Source of the DNA: Deltaproteobacteria bacterium
Lineage (GTDB): Bacteria > SAR324 > NAC60-12
Reading direction: 5' to 3'
NCBI GenBank assembly: GCA_002685535.1
Contig: NYXK01000071.1
Coordinates: forward strand, 124,001-188,000
Length of the DNA: 64,000 nt
The notes under the pieces are model-generated. The model saw only the letters and a list, made by a program, of their open reading frames with translations. It made no database searches and was not told where the DNA came from. Numbering within the stretch: position 1 is the first letter of the stretch; each line of letters opens with the position of its first letter. The position numbers and the translations under genes are program-made. Positions 1 through 13,677 of this stretch are shown piece by piece.

Positions 1-2870
1 ATGACATTGCTTTCTGTTCGCAGATCACGGCTGGAAGTTAGAAACGACCACAAGGCCTGTGGGGGCTGGAGAGGCGAGACTACCGGGCAAGTAAATCATG
101 GATGAGTCGAGCCTGAAGTTCAAAGCCCGCCAAGTCGCTTTCGCATTGCGGTAAATCCAAACCCATATAAACGAATTGCTCCTCCTTCATTGAAAGTCAA
201 CTCCAAAATCACCAGGAACATTTCAAGCCCTGAGGAGACTTCCGTGTAAGTGCGAATTAGCTGAAGAGCGATCTCAAACACGATTTATCAACACACAATC
301 CTTTGAATAAAGTTCAAATACCCGCGCGATCGACTGTTTTCCGACGGGCAGTAACTCTCTTACCTGGTCAATCTTTACTTTCGAACTTAAGCCCATTGGC
401 AATGGAGACTTGATTGGCAATAAACAGTCATGAGTTCGGGCACTGTTACACTGTACCGGCATCAGGAGTGTAAGCACCAAATCTGGCATCTGATACAAAG
501 TGAGGAGCATCCCGCCAAGCATGGACAGGAGAGTCCACAACGTGGGAAGTATTACCTCTACTTCTCTACGTGTAAGGATCGTGTTGTGAGTCGTGTCGAA
601 TGGGATGCTTACCGGGTAAAGAAGCATCGAGTGCTACCTTTATCCTTAGGTCCTTGTAATTAATTTCGTCAAGAGCAAGATTGGTGAAGAATTCTCTGGC
701 AATATCAAAGTGAATAGGTAAATGTATGGTCTCATGTGAATTTCCAGCTTCGTTGGGTTCCTTGTTCGGGAGAACTTCCGACTTAGGTATATATGAACAC
801 ACTTGCGCGAGAATTCGAGAAGCAACGCGGGAAAGACTTTGCTTCTGTGACCAACAAAAAAAAAAGGAGGATAAAGTGTCTCACTGGATGAAATGCATGT
901 GCCTCATCATCCGCCCACTCTTTGAATACATATGCATAAGTCCTCAAGGATTTCAGATGCTTCGGTATTCTACGATTTGTTTTACTGGGGAACGAAATTT
1001 TGGGTCTCAATTGTGCGAGAATAGAAATGGAGATGACAACAATCTTACGGTTGACGATAAAAAAAAGTCATCGAGTGAAGGAGAGACTCGAGGGACCTAA
1101 AAATCTTCGATGCGTCGAAAACTGTCTACGCCTTTTTATAGTAGAATTTTATCGTCAAATCGTGGAGTGTACCTCTAGTAGCTAGATTCTCCTAGTTAAG
1201 ATCGGGTTATTACTTAGTGAAGAGATAAAAGTAGTATTCTTATATTTATTCGTCGTAGCCAGGGATACAGTGGTAGCTACACGATGCAGCGAAGAGGAGT
1301 ACGAGATGGCTGATGTTGAGAAGCAGCCCAAGACTGCGCCTGTTTCTATACGTTCCGCAAGGTCTTCGACTGATGTCTTCCCCCTAGGGAAGTACTCCTC
1401 GAGATGATTCCTCGAGGTCCCCTATAATTAGAGCGGATAGCAAGCTGAACAAGAAGAGGCCAGACGCTGAGAGAAATCAAAATTAATACTAAGGGTCTTA
1501 TTACAAGGGTCGGAGGTGTGAGTAGAGAACTTGAAGGAGCCTCACAGACGAATCAGGAGGGGGGGGAGAGAGCTTCATTCGTGACAGAATTTGAGTATTG
1601 AAAAGTTTGAATAATATATATATATTGTTTGATATATTCCCTACTTCTGGTATCTTGTCAACTACTGTGATTCTGCATCTGTGTAAGGACTTATGATTGA
1701 CCTTCTGACATATTTCCTTTCACTGTGATTCTGCATCTACATAAGGACTTCTACTTCTGCACGTCTGTGATGAGAGATGTACCAGCAGGCTCGAAGAATC
1801 GGGGCAACAACGTGCTCAAGGTGGGTGCTGGCTCTCGCATACTGAAGCGGAGCAACATGACGGTGCGACGTACAGCATACACATCGTCATTGAAATTAAC
1901 CCCCCTCGAACACCGAAGTCTAGGGCTGCCCGTCTGGTCTCCGAACTAGTAATCAGCCCTACATGAGTCTGGGCCGTCTACCAAATTGTGAACTACAATA
2001 CATGGAGCTTGGTGTAACGGGGTGGCGCCGTGTCAGAGCTGCATATGTCGAACTCAACACTACAAGGGATTTAGTTATAAGATAGCGTAGGGCTTAGTTT
2101 ACCATACTAACAGCTTTCCACATATGTCGTAGATGGATTGTTTACATACATGCTTACAAATACCACTTACTGCAAGTTTACAGATAGCTTAGTATTTTGT
2201 GTCGCGATCACCCAAAGCAGGAACTTCACCCCCTCACGACGATTGGCCTATAATAACAGTCCATTTATGGAAAGACTCAATTAGTATCGAGGGCCGACGA
2301 GTGGTATATAAGTCCCCCTTGCGCCTGTTCTACAGTTTGTCAAGTTTCTAACCATGTCGGAACGGACTCATACATTTGGCCGAAATAGGTATTGCTGTCA
2401 GCTTCTTTTAGGTACTCAAGTTCTACAAACAATTTTGGAAAACTTTTGATGGTAGATTATTTGATTCCGTATTAAAATGTCATGTTTGAGAACACGGTCC
2501 GAACAACCAATAGCTGACAGTCATCAAAGGCATGACAATAACTTACCGTGCCGTATGATTTGCTAGGAGCTGTGATCGTATCACACATCATCAAGGGACA
2601 AATGAAACAAGTCCCGTCGCGTTAAGCTATGCCTTTTGCAATTATTTGATGCTCCGTCGAGAACCAACCTGCCAACTATGCTAGAGCAGGAATTTTAAGC
2701 GAACATCAACAAAACAGCCAAGAATTTGCCTTGGCGAAGCCGCTCAAAAGTCACAGCTCGTGAATCGATCATTAGACAATTAATTGACCTCTAAGAGTCC
2801 GAGCCGTCGAGACTCGTACATTGTCATTAAATGTATCAGCGTCTCGTTCATACAATGGCCGCAATCCTGC

Positions 2871-5800
2871 CTAAGCACCACCAAATATCGGCCCATCTCT
2901 GTCCACTTCGCCACTGAAGTACTCGCTTCCCTCCGATCGAGCCTGCTTGTCATAGGAGATAGCGAGATCTTTGTACTTCCTCGTCCCATCTGCATATGCT
3001 ATCTCGACATAGACCCCGACGGCTAAGAGCGCCCGATCCCAGTCGGCTTGAACAACGCCCACATGGAATCTCAATACATCGCTAGAAGCCACTGGCTTGC
3101 TGTAGACTAGTTTGAGAGACCTGAGAGAACATTCGATAGTGTAATCACTTGATGAGATATTGGAGAGCTGCGAGATGCCACCGAAAGAGTTCAGCTCGGT
3201 GCCAATCTGGAGTTGGGTTCGAGAACATCCGATACCATCATCGTCAAGCGATGTGGTGGATATTGAAACAGACGTCCACGGTCCCAAAGATCCGGGCAAT
3301 TCGATATCGAACAAGTAGTCGCTGATCGCTTTGTCGGGATATGCCCGGCTGTGGATCTCAGTGCGGTTGATTGGTCCGTAGGCCAGAGTGGATAAGAACG
3401 TGGAGTTCGAAGTTTTGATCTCAAACACGTACTTCGCTACCTCAGTCATACTTTCTTGATATGTTGCGTTCAAACGGGCTGAAATGTAGAGCTCGCCCAC
3501 GATGTTACTGTGCCATGATGGCCACTCTGCCCATGTAATGGTGAAGATACCGGTGGTCTGGTCGAATGCTGTGGTACCAATCCTATTGCCTGAGGATGAG
3601 AGAGTAGCTCCTGTCGCAATTGATACAAGTTGTGGCGGAAGATTGAATGTTGACTTTGTGCCCTCGTAAAGACGAGTCGTGATGTTAATTTGGATCGCGA
3701 TAGCCAGCCATTCGTTGGGGTCTTGGAACTTGTCTGTGTATCCGTTGCGGGAGACGACAGTAATGTCTTGGAAGACCGCTGGGTAGCTGGTTGGCGAAGG
3801 ACCACTCGTCAGTTTGATGGTCTTCACGGCGCTTGGGACCGTTGAAGTGAAAGTCGAAGTCGAAGTCGAAGTCGAAGTCGAAGCTGAAGATGATGTGGTA
3901 ATGCTGGGTTGAGCCTTGATTGCAAGACATGAGCAAGCCGACGAAACCCTAGCAGGAATACCTTTACACTGGGAGATGTACGTTGGAATGTCAGCAGGTG
4001 CTGTCAGAGTCGCCGTCGTATATGTAGTACAGAAAGGTGCTATGATGGATGAGGATCGGAGAATTTGACGTAGACAATTGTCCTCGTTACATTTCATAGT
4101 TGAAGTGGGAAAGCGGCTTGTTGACGAACTCGTGATGGATATCAATGAGCTGGATGTCGTTGTTGTGCTTGTTTGGAATATCGAGCTTGTCAAGCTGGAT
4201 GATCGAGTAGAGCTAAGTGTTGCAATTGATACGATGCTGGATGTCTCTTCTGGGACTGGAGTGTCTCCTAGCTGGACTCTGAACATATCAGACAGGAAGA
4301 GCTGCCAATCAGACGGATTACTGGCATCACCAAACATCTTTAGAGCCCTTGAGAGAAGTCTGTATTTTCCAGATGGTATGTCAGTGCCATTGCCGAAAGA
4401 CTGGAATCTGGTAAATCCGACAGCGTTGAATCTGCCGATGAACTGCATTGGAAAATTCGAGAAGCCGCCGTAGACATCTGGCTGTGTTCGAAGTGGTCCT
4501 GACCAGTCTTTGGAACCACTTCCGGATTGAAGGGGATAGGAAAACTGGTCCATCGTCCAATCCTCGCCGACAAGATCAAGCGAAAACTCATAGCTTCCGT
4601 AACGTATTGCATAGTAGATCTCGGGAGAGTCAAGCTGCGCAGGGAAGTAAGGGCGATTCTGCCAGTCAACCCTGGGTAGAATGTCAGTTCCAGATCTTAT
4701 TGAGTTCTCGAGCAACTTACGGGTACAGGTAGCCATCAACGTTGTCGTATCGAAAGGCCAGAGGAGCACCTTCAAGCGGAGTCCAATTGTAGGTGGATAC
4801 CTCCACGCCCATATACGGTACCGATACCAATTCGCCATTGTCACCTCCAAACAGTACTTTGCCACTCCACAACGGACCAAATGTGCTGTTCAAGACGTTG
4901 TCAGGTGGTGCAAAAGTTACATCGATATCACCCGTTGCCCCAGGTCCAATTGTGATGCTGTCTGGGGCAAGGATAGACCCAGAAGCCCCCGCAATGACAG
5001 GCGGGTAATATGTATTTGGATACCACCATTGATCTCGAGCCTCAATGGTGACCGCACTCTCATGTGAGATGTTGTATGTCACCTCAATGGCTCCATTGTT
5101 GACCAAAGTGACTCTGTGAGTGCTGATCCGATTGTCTGTATCATTGAGGGAGATTTTGCTATCTGACGTAACGACTGTGGAGTAGCCAAGTAGTTTCACT
5201 GCGTCTACCATTCCCGCGCCTTGTTGGGCCAGGGATGCAATGCCCATAACATTCTTTCCATTCGGACTGGTGACGAGAGATGTCGCAGTTGTGTGAAGCC
5301 TTTGCGAGAACTCGACGTGGTCTTTCTTGACGTGCGCGTAGAATAACGCCGCAACTCCCGCTATGTACGGAGTCGAGAATGAGGTCCCGGATGATATCGC
5401 AAACTCGTTCCCCGGAAAACATCCGTAAACGGCTCCACCAGGCGCTGAAATCGAAGGACTAAAATCGTTCTCAAACGTTGGTCCCCACGAGGAAAAATAG
5501 GACATTTCACCAGAATTTGGTCTATCAGATTGAAAGACTGCCGTATCTGCATCCTCGGTGATTGTGAGGTTTAGGGCATACCCTCTGCTGATCTGGTCGA
5601 TAGCCCAGGTACCAACACTGCTGTTTGTCACAGCCCACAAATGAATATCCTCGCTTGGCGAGAATTCTTCTGTTGGGTAGTAGAATCCTTGATCATATGT
5701 ATCCCACATAATAACATATCCGAAGCCACTGGTGGAGAGTGTGTTGTATCCCTGGCCATAGCATATTCCACGTGGCAGGAGAAGTGCTTCATCATTGTTC

Positions 5801-6984
5801 CCAGATGCTCCGTAGTTACACGAATCGCTTGCCCCTACAGTAACTTGGGTATTGACGCTGTCGTTGAGCTTTGATCCGTCGACGGTAACGTATACCAGGT
5901 CCAAAACATCTCCGCTCGAAGATTGAAGTGTTGCCGGCCATCCCAAGACTTGCTTAGAATTGGTTGATCCCACCGCAATCGCCTGTCGACCGGAAGCTGG
6001 TGAGCTGGCATAAAATACACCAGTTTCTCCAGAATTACCGGCTGCGATTACAATAGTCCGATCTTGTCCGATACGATCGGCAACCATGGACATGAGCGAG
6101 TTGTGATATCCAGTGTCGCTGCCAATAGAGACAGAAATTATATCGCAGTCGTCAGCATCAGCTGTAAGCATTCCCTTCATCACTAAATCATTAGTGGTCG
6201 ACGAAGAACACTCGAAGACTTTATACCTGATGATCGAGTCAGCACACGAGAACTCATGCATACTTGGAGCAGAATGGAAGAGAGCGACAAGTGTCTCGGA
6301 TGTCACTTACATGAAGACCTCAGCCCCAGGTGCAACCCCAACAAAGTCTTTGTTCTGCCCAACGATAATAGAAGAGACGAAAGTTCCATGGCCAACACAA
6401 TCTTCAAGATTCTCGTCGCCAGTGATTATATTCTTGCCACCTGCAATTCGCCCATTGAAAGCTATGTGCTCTCGATCAACTCCGGTGTCAACAACACATA
6501 CCCGTTGGCCAGTACCATTGAGACCCTTCTGATGAAGTTCGTCCACCCGTGTGCTGATGTGGGGATTCCACTTCCGGCTTGAAACGCCAGTGTCAAAGTC
6601 GACATCAAGAGTGATTGGCTCCACTGGCCATACATTTGTTACTTCTGGAATGGTTCGTAGGTCGGAAAGAGTTGAAGAATTATCATTCTGTATGTCGATG
6701 GAGACTCCTGAAAAGCGTACCGAGGTAGCGGAGAAGTCCTCCTTGATTTCAACTGCGTATCCGAGATCCTGGATCTGAGTAATGATTGCTGGAGTTGAGG
6801 GGTCTGAGGAGTTTACATCGCGTGCCGATAGGGCAGTTGGGGAAACTTCAAGAATATAGCGCCCAGGGACAACTTTTGGATTCGAAATATCAGGTGCACC
6901 AGCAACGCTTGACTTTGTCCATGCATAGGCTCGACATAAAAACAAAGTCAGAACACCTACTGTGCTCAGAGCATGAGGCTTCAT
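2871..6984 (-). CDS. Secreted subtilisin-like serine protease (S8 family), multi-exon, with Ser/Thr-rich linkers, a Cys-rich module and a long C-terminal domain
   Basis: ORFs 6307..6984, 4717..6306 and 2871..4880 join across GT-AG introns. Catalytic motifs read as VVDTGVD (Asp), GHGTFVSS (His), SGTSFSTPYIAGVAALF (Ser). N-terminal hydrophobic signal MKPHALSTVGVLTLFLCRAYA. Confidence 0.9.
3847..3884. repeat. Microsatellite (GAAGTC)n inside the subtilase CDS, encoding a STSTSTST tract
   Basis: gtcgaagtcgaagtcgaagtcgaagtcgaag read directly. Confidence 0.85.
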
Positions 6985-8025
6985 CTTGAAATAGCCTGAT
7001 CAAACGGACCTGAAGGTTTGGTGCAGAGAACGGGCAATCAAGCAAGCCAAGCAAGGCATACCCTTTTATATGAAAGTTGCTACATCCTCCTTTAAGCCTT
7101 TGGGATGTTCTCCCGAGTGAGGGAATTCTTCTCGAGCCGTCACTGAGGACGGCATCTGCTTGGCATGCATCCGGACGACCCATGAAGTGTAGTTCAACGC
7201 AAGGTTCGTACGCTTCGGGCCAAGGACCTGACTGGGAAGGTGGAGAGAGTAATTTATGTTTCTCTAAGCACCCCAGTCTTCCAACGGGGGAGTTAGCGAT
7301 CGGGTAGGATAATCACCATAGCCAGGGACTTTCGAGATCAGATCAAGTGCATGTGTGGGATAGCACTCATAGCAGCAAGTTGAGGTCATTCAGCAGATCT
7401 GCAGAACCGAAATCTGAACTGTAGCGAGCACGATGAAATGTGCTCCCGTGTCAAGGGCTCCAAAACCCGACGCACAAGATTGCACCGTCCCAAGGAATGA
7501 AAGCCAATGTACGCAAAAGGGACGGGAAGAGTCACGAACGAGTCTAGCGATTCTGCAGCATGTCCGTTCAATACGAGACCCATAAGATAAGATCTTGCAG
7601 GGGATTGATGTCCGTGGCCTGATCTGATAAGATTGCGGTGCCGATAGCGGTGGACTGTGGAGAAAACCATGCCTTGGCAACACAAACTCAGAGAGATCGG
7701 AGTTCCTCCAAGAGAACTTCTCAAAGCTAGAATCACTATTTCTTTGATGTCCCGTGGTCTCCTCTGCCGCACGGTATCGACCCAGATATCCATACGCTAT
7801 GGTGGTAAGCGTACAGCAAAGGACCAGGGCAAGGTCGGATTCATGACTCGTGCCAATGCCAAGTGTGCCAATGACAGCTTCGAACTTTAACGTATCACCA
7901 CAGAGAAAGTATATTAGCACTTTCGATAATCTTACATTACGTTTAGCTGCAATTGTGAAGTGTGCAAGGTTAGTCCATAGTGTTTTATTTACTCGACAAA
8001 TTAAGCGATGAAGAGGCGGGGGAAG

Positions 8026-8619
8026 CTATTCCACAGAGCCTCGGCCCTCAGATGCTTGCCTAGGTTGTTGAGAAGATATACTAGCCGCGGAACGGGCCAT
8101 CATATTGCTACGAACATCTACGGGCTGAGGCACTTGATAAAGTCGCGCCGTCTTGGCTCGTAAGAATGTCGAATCCTTCTGCATAGCTGGCAATTTGGCC
8201 GCATTGAAGGGTGCTTGGGGCGTGGAGTCTGGTCTGAACGGATCCGGGGTTCCTATCGGTTTCGGAGCAATGGCAGCTGTTAGCCTTGGTTGTGGCATGA
8301 CTTGTTGTTTTGGTCTAGTCCCAGGCGGAATATTGACTTGTAGTGCTTTGGGTAGATGATGGTTGGTACAGCTCGAAGGGGACTGTCGAGGAATAGAGGC
8401 CGTCTTAGCAGGAGAAGGATTCTTCAAAGAGGAATTTGGAAGCGTTAATGATGGTATTCTGACAGCAAACTTCATTGCTGACTTTGGACAAGGTGTTCCT
8501 CTGTGCTTGAGATATTGTGCATTCGTTTTGAGGTTTAACGAACACAAGGCAAGAACAACAATGCAGTATCCTCTTTCGGTGGTCGGAGTTATATTCAGTG
8601 TGAAGAAGAAGTAGGCCAT
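8026..8619 (-). CDS. Hypothetical protein (Pro/Ala-rich, possible N-terminal hydrophobic segment)
   Basis: Open frame of 197 aa only; no recognised domain. Confidence 0.3.
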   Translation of the reverse strand: MAYFFFTLNITPTTERGYCIVVLALCSLNLKTNAQYLKHRGTPCPKSAMKFAVRIPSLTLPNSSLKNPSPAKTASIPRQSPSSCTNHHLPKALQVNIPPGTRPKQQVMPQPRLTAAIAPKPIGTPDPFRPDSTPQAPFNAAKLPAMQKDSTFLRAKTARLYQVPQPVDVRSNMMARSAASISSQQPRQASEGRGSVE

Positions 8620-9869
8620 GGCCCTATGCTTTCATATTCGGCTTTCAGGTATGATTCATCACGCTTGCTTACACTCGTCGACCTCAAAAGGAGATTACAT
8701 TCACGAAGCTAAGTCATGGAACTTTGACAGCAGATGGAAGTAAGCCCCCAAAAATCTCCGTCACACGACTTGCACCTCTGCTTTGGCAACATAAAATCCA
8801 CTACCATGAAACACAATGCATTTTCCAACCGGTGAAGTCGAAATTTGAACAGTCCCTACGTTCTGTCATAATTCCAGTCCACGAATACTCCCTCCATCGT
8901 CTGTCTCAAATCCACTTCCAACTATGTTTCTCCGCATCCCACTGCAGTGCCAATCCATCACTTCTATCAATCAACTTTCTCTCGCTACCATTTGCTCCCT
9001 CATGGAAATCGATAATAATACGTTCACTATTAGGAAGAAGGCAACACTCTTGCTGTGGGATCCCAGGGAACAACGATCGAATTCGGCGATCACCTGCAAG
9101 GCGTTCTTCTAGGAACATGTATTTGACATCATTGAGCATCTTCTTCTTCTTAGTGACTGGAAACTTCTCATCCCCCATGTTGATGGGAGTTCGAGTTGGC
9201 GTAAAGTATAGGGGGCAAATGTAGGAAGTGCTGATGTTTAAAATGTGAATCTGGCCTGTTTCAGGATGTTCGGTGTAAATGTGCAAAACCCGACCTTGAG
9301 TGGTACTGATGGTAGAGAAGTGCTAAGGAAAAGCTCTTCAGTTTTATACTTCTACGACTCATAGGTTATCTGATTGAATCCATATACATTTCCTTAGACT
9401 GTTGTGCCAGCAGTAGATTCATTGTACACCACGCTTTAAAGATGGCAGTTTGAAGCCATTTATATATATGCACCACAAAGAAGGTTGTATCTATTTCGAT
9501 CTAATCTTTGAAGCTTTCAAATACCACTGATTCTTTCTCTCTCATCCAGGTCGTACCCTTGTAAACAATTCTAGTCTGTTTAGCTGCGAATATTGACGAT
9601 GCTATAAAAAAAAGCTGGCTAGACACCCACGGCTGCCAGATTGGACGTGTTTTTCAAAACATGAAGTAGAACGACGTGTCTGGAGAAAATAGTTTGCTAA
9701 CATGTATACAAGTACAATCATAAGATCACAAGTCAAGAATGATAACTCATTGGGTGATGCTGCGATAGATTTCCTCCTTATGTTTCTTCCCGGCAAGTGG
9801 TTGGCGCCTGCTTCACCGTAGCACTTCTTCGAACATGGCATGCCAGACTAAGCAATACATCCAGGCCCT

Positions 9870-11745
9870 CTACTTTCTCCTCTCATATTTCAAACAAAGC
9901 GGGGTATCAGGCTTCGAGGCCGCCATATTGTTCCTGTTCAGCGGCGGAGGCTGAGGAATTGGCGATCCCTGTTTGTCAACGAGCGTGTAATCATAAGTTG
10001 CAACAAAGAAGGCGACGATCATGTTCATTTCCAGCTTGGCGAACTATCAATGGCTCATTAGTAGAGTCCGAGTCAAATCATTGAATAAACTCACTCTCAT
10101 TCCGGCTAAGAAAGAACGACAATTAGTAAATGTAACGACTAATCTGGGGTTGAGAAGGGAACTTACGACATGGATGCCTTCCAATTCCCCAGCCAATATA
10201 ATCAAGTTTATTCGAGCCTTCCGCTCGGTCTGGGAGGTATCTGGCCGGGTCCCAGGTTTCAGGATCGGTGTAGATACTTTCATCCCTGTGAGCGTCGGCG
10301 ACGTGATAAAGCTAGTAGATGTTAGTAACTCAATTTCACTGACAGCCTCCTGGTGACATGTTACTCACGGCAAAAGCTCCGTTCGGCACGACTTCCCCAC
10401 CAATCGTGATATCCTGACCACTGACATTTCGTCTCTGGAACACACCTTGACCTTGGACTCTGATCGTCTCCTTCAAACAAAGATCCAACATCGGGAAGTC
10501 GCTTTCCCACGCCTCAATGGGGAGAGTGGCAAGTTGATCGGAGAGGGATGCTGTATTGTCAGTAGTGTGCTTGGCTGCTGCATTCTCAACTTCTTTGCGG
10601 ACTTCAGCCATCCAGCGAGGGTTGGTGGCGAGATAGCAGAGGAGCCAGCCGGAGTTGATGCCGCTGTTTATGACGCCGGCGAAAAGAGCGCCGATGATGA
10701 ACTAGTAGCTGTCAGAAATCTCCTTACGGAGTCAAATACTTCAGGGATCATTGATGTTGGCAGTACTTACTCCAATCATCTTCCCCAAGTCATCACCCTG
10801 GTCCAGCAAGTACTGCAACGTATCATTCTGTCTCTCTCCAGTCTTCTTCCTCTTATCCACGACGCCCTTCAGAATGAAGTACAATCTCGCACCAGCGATA
10901 GCCTGGTTGATGAAGGATGGCGTGAAAGCTTTCACGATCCATGGCAGTACGATGATTGATGGGTTGTAACTATTCTCCATGGTTTCGTAGATACCTCTGG
11001 TCTTCTCGAGAAGAGCGCGATCATCAGCGATATCGTTGCATCCCACGTTGCGGACAGTAAGCTGGAAGACAAGGCTGTGAATGGTGTCGAAGGGATTTGT
11101 TGTACCCGAATCGCCGAACTCTTCGAGGCGAGTTTGGGTGTCGCGCATCATTGCTGGCACGGCTGGAACAGTCAAAATTGTCATACAGGGGCGATGAGGT
11201 GTAGTTCTTACTTCTTCCGAAATTCTCACGGGAGAGCATGCGGTTGATTCGACGGTTGAAATAGTCCGCGAAGCCACTTGTCTCTTGAACCTGTTTACCG
11301 CCTTGAAGTGTTTGGGGAGGAGCTGGTACTTGAGGACTGAGACTTGTTCTGTCATGGGGCGGTCAACATTCTGTTTCGCAGCCCGCCCCCAAAAGCTTCA
11401 AATCCCTACTTACCCCTCATGTAAACTCAAGATCTTCGACTCGAAATAATCCTTCCTAGCCTGTCTCCCAGAGAATCCAATGACTCCATACTTGCCGAGA
11501 TAGAAGCTGAAATTGCCCGTCTTGCTCTGAGCGATGGCATCCCGGTAGAAGTCCCAACGAGCTGAGAAGTAGCGAAGTGCACCGAAGATAGGATATTGAT
11601 CCGATATGAGCTTTGGAGAATGCGGAGAGAAACTTTGTCGAGGGGAGAAGACGATGTAGGAGGCAAAGATTGAGGCGAGGCCGAGGAGTACCAGGACGGA
11701 CCAAGAGGCTCCGTCCGTGAGAGATGAGGCGAAGAGACTGAGCAT
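9870..11745 (-). CDS. Cytochrome P450 monooxygenase, multi-exon
   Basis: N-terminal membrane anchor (WSVLVLLGLASIFASYIVF), CLKETIR (ExxR helix K), heme-region YIGWGIGRHPC then GMRFAKLEMNMIVAFFV after two short introns (donors GTAAGT and GTGAGT), ending ...LCLKYERRK-stop at 9870. Confidence 0.88.
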
Positions 11746-12571
11746 GTCTCCGTGCAGTACACTGTATGGATTTGTACCAGTAAATATCAGCTCGAGATAT
11801 GAAGTTGGTGGAAGGACTAGAGGATGGTTGAGGTACTTGTATCCTGAGGTCGAAATAAGAATATCATGTAAGCGGGGTCATAGCCTTTTTAATCGAAACT
11901 GTTCCCTGCGAGACGCCGTTCAACCACAATCAGTATACCCGAGGCCTCAACCGAGTGGCTGCTTTGTGTGAGTGCTGTGAAACAGCTGGTCTATCTGCTT
12001 ATGCCAATTCGAGTAGTTTGAATAAAGCCTTGTCACTTGCATACAACACGACCAGTCAGAAGCAAGAAAGGCCCGAAGGGCAAACCTAGTCGCGACCCTA
12101 AACATGGGATCTGCGGCGTGCAGCATGAGATCAACACTCGCCTATTAATCTTGGTGGCGCAGGGAATCTGTCAGAAATACGACAGAACCAATCATGTGTC
12201 CAGGATTTGATTGCTGAGAATGCCCTCAAAAAATGATGTGGATTCTGGAATATGAAATCGACAAGATAGAGATATTTTACAAGTGAATGAAGCTTCGAAA
12301 CAATGAGGGAAGCAAATGTCGGAAAATAATCAGCTTCCAGACACTAGGTTAAGGGACATTGGGACGAGGGGCGACTGGTCTTGCTCATTGTTATTGCTGT
12401 TTTGGTCTGGCAGCGAATATTCGAGATGAGCATCACAGACGACCAATGGGAAAGATGGACATCAAATCCCTGTGCTTCGTACAAAGATCAATCCGGAAGA
12501 CATCGAAGTAGATTTGAGATTTCGAATCCGTACAACTGGTCCACTCCCTTCTCCTCTTCACTCTGGATTCC

Positions 12572-13329
12572 TCACAAACTAAACTCCAACCTATTCCCAG
12601 CATAATCTCTCGCGAAGAATCTCGTCGGATACTCAACGCCCTTAGAGCCTATCCCATCATCAGCTGAATCCTCTCATTCCCCTCTCCATCACTCCCATCA
12701 TTCCCCTCCTATCCTTGCTTTCCCCACCCTTCCTCCCCATCAAGCAAAGGACACAAAAGGCGTCAAAACTCACCACTACTCTCCTCCCCCGGCTTATCCG
12801 CCTCCTTCGGCGCCGCATCTCCTCCCTTCTCAAAATGCTCATACACTCTCTTGCGCAACTCGAGAAGTTTCTCCGCGCTGTCGATTTTGAAGCAGGGGTG
12901 GCGGGATGAGGGCGCTGGGTCTGGTGGGCCGAAGGCGATGTGGATTTGTTGGCCTGAGGTGGAGATGTTGAACCTGTGGGGGCGGAGTATTAGGTAACCT
13001 TACTTAAGAGGGTTTTTTTCGGAGGGACTTGGTTGATGTTTGGGATTGAAAATGGGATGAAAGATGTTTGGGAGAATTTGGAGATGGATGTCACTGGAGA
13101 CGGTGGGGTAAAGTGGGGTGGATGGAGGGCATGAAATTGACATTTGATCTTGTCCATGAGAACTTTTGGGTGGAGAAATATGGACATACCAGGCCAATCT
13201 ATCTCGTTGCAGTTGGGGCACAGGAGATTGTGTCAAGCCGAGTGTGTTGCCGTAAAATTCTGCTGCTTGATCAAGTGTTCCCGGCGGAACCGTGAGGTTC
13301 ACATGTGCGAGACCTGAGATCAAAGCCAT
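12572..13329 (-). CDS. Glyoxalase/VOC-superfamily protein, 3 exons
   Basis: MALISGLAHVNLTVPPGTLDQAAEFYGNTLGLTQSP...RLAW; then FNISTSGQQIHIAFGPPDP...; last exon GVEYPTRFFARDYAGNRLEFSL-stop, typical of VOC N- and C-termini. Confidence 0.82.
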
Positions 13330-13677
13330 GGTTACTGCTGATGTTTGGATGCTTATTCTACTTCAATGTTGATGATCGGACGATGTTTGTCTTCAGTAAC
13401 ATGGCTTGGTGGGAGGTTGTTATGTTTAACGACAACAGTGAAGAGGTACAGAAGTAATCCGATGTCGCCATGGCGGGGTAAATATTCAGCAGATAACAGC
13501 ACGTGATCATCAATCTGGTTCTGAAGTCCGATCACATTATCGACATCAGAAGTCATTGAAGCAAAGCCAAACGCATTAAATTAAGACCGAAGCAAAATTT
13601 AGGTCGCGATCGACACGAAATCCCATAATCCCGGCACTCCCGATATCAACTCCATGTCACAATATCGCAGAACCATA

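Noticed and set aside
4078-4473. 131 aa plus-strand ORF inside the subtilase gene
   Set aside because: Antisense to the Ser/Thr-rich linker; Val/Asp/Glu-rich composition is a by-product.
7386-7920. Overlapping 135 and 176 aa minus-strand ORFs
   Set aside because: No recognised motif, and two frames open over the same stretch; not enough support for a CDS.
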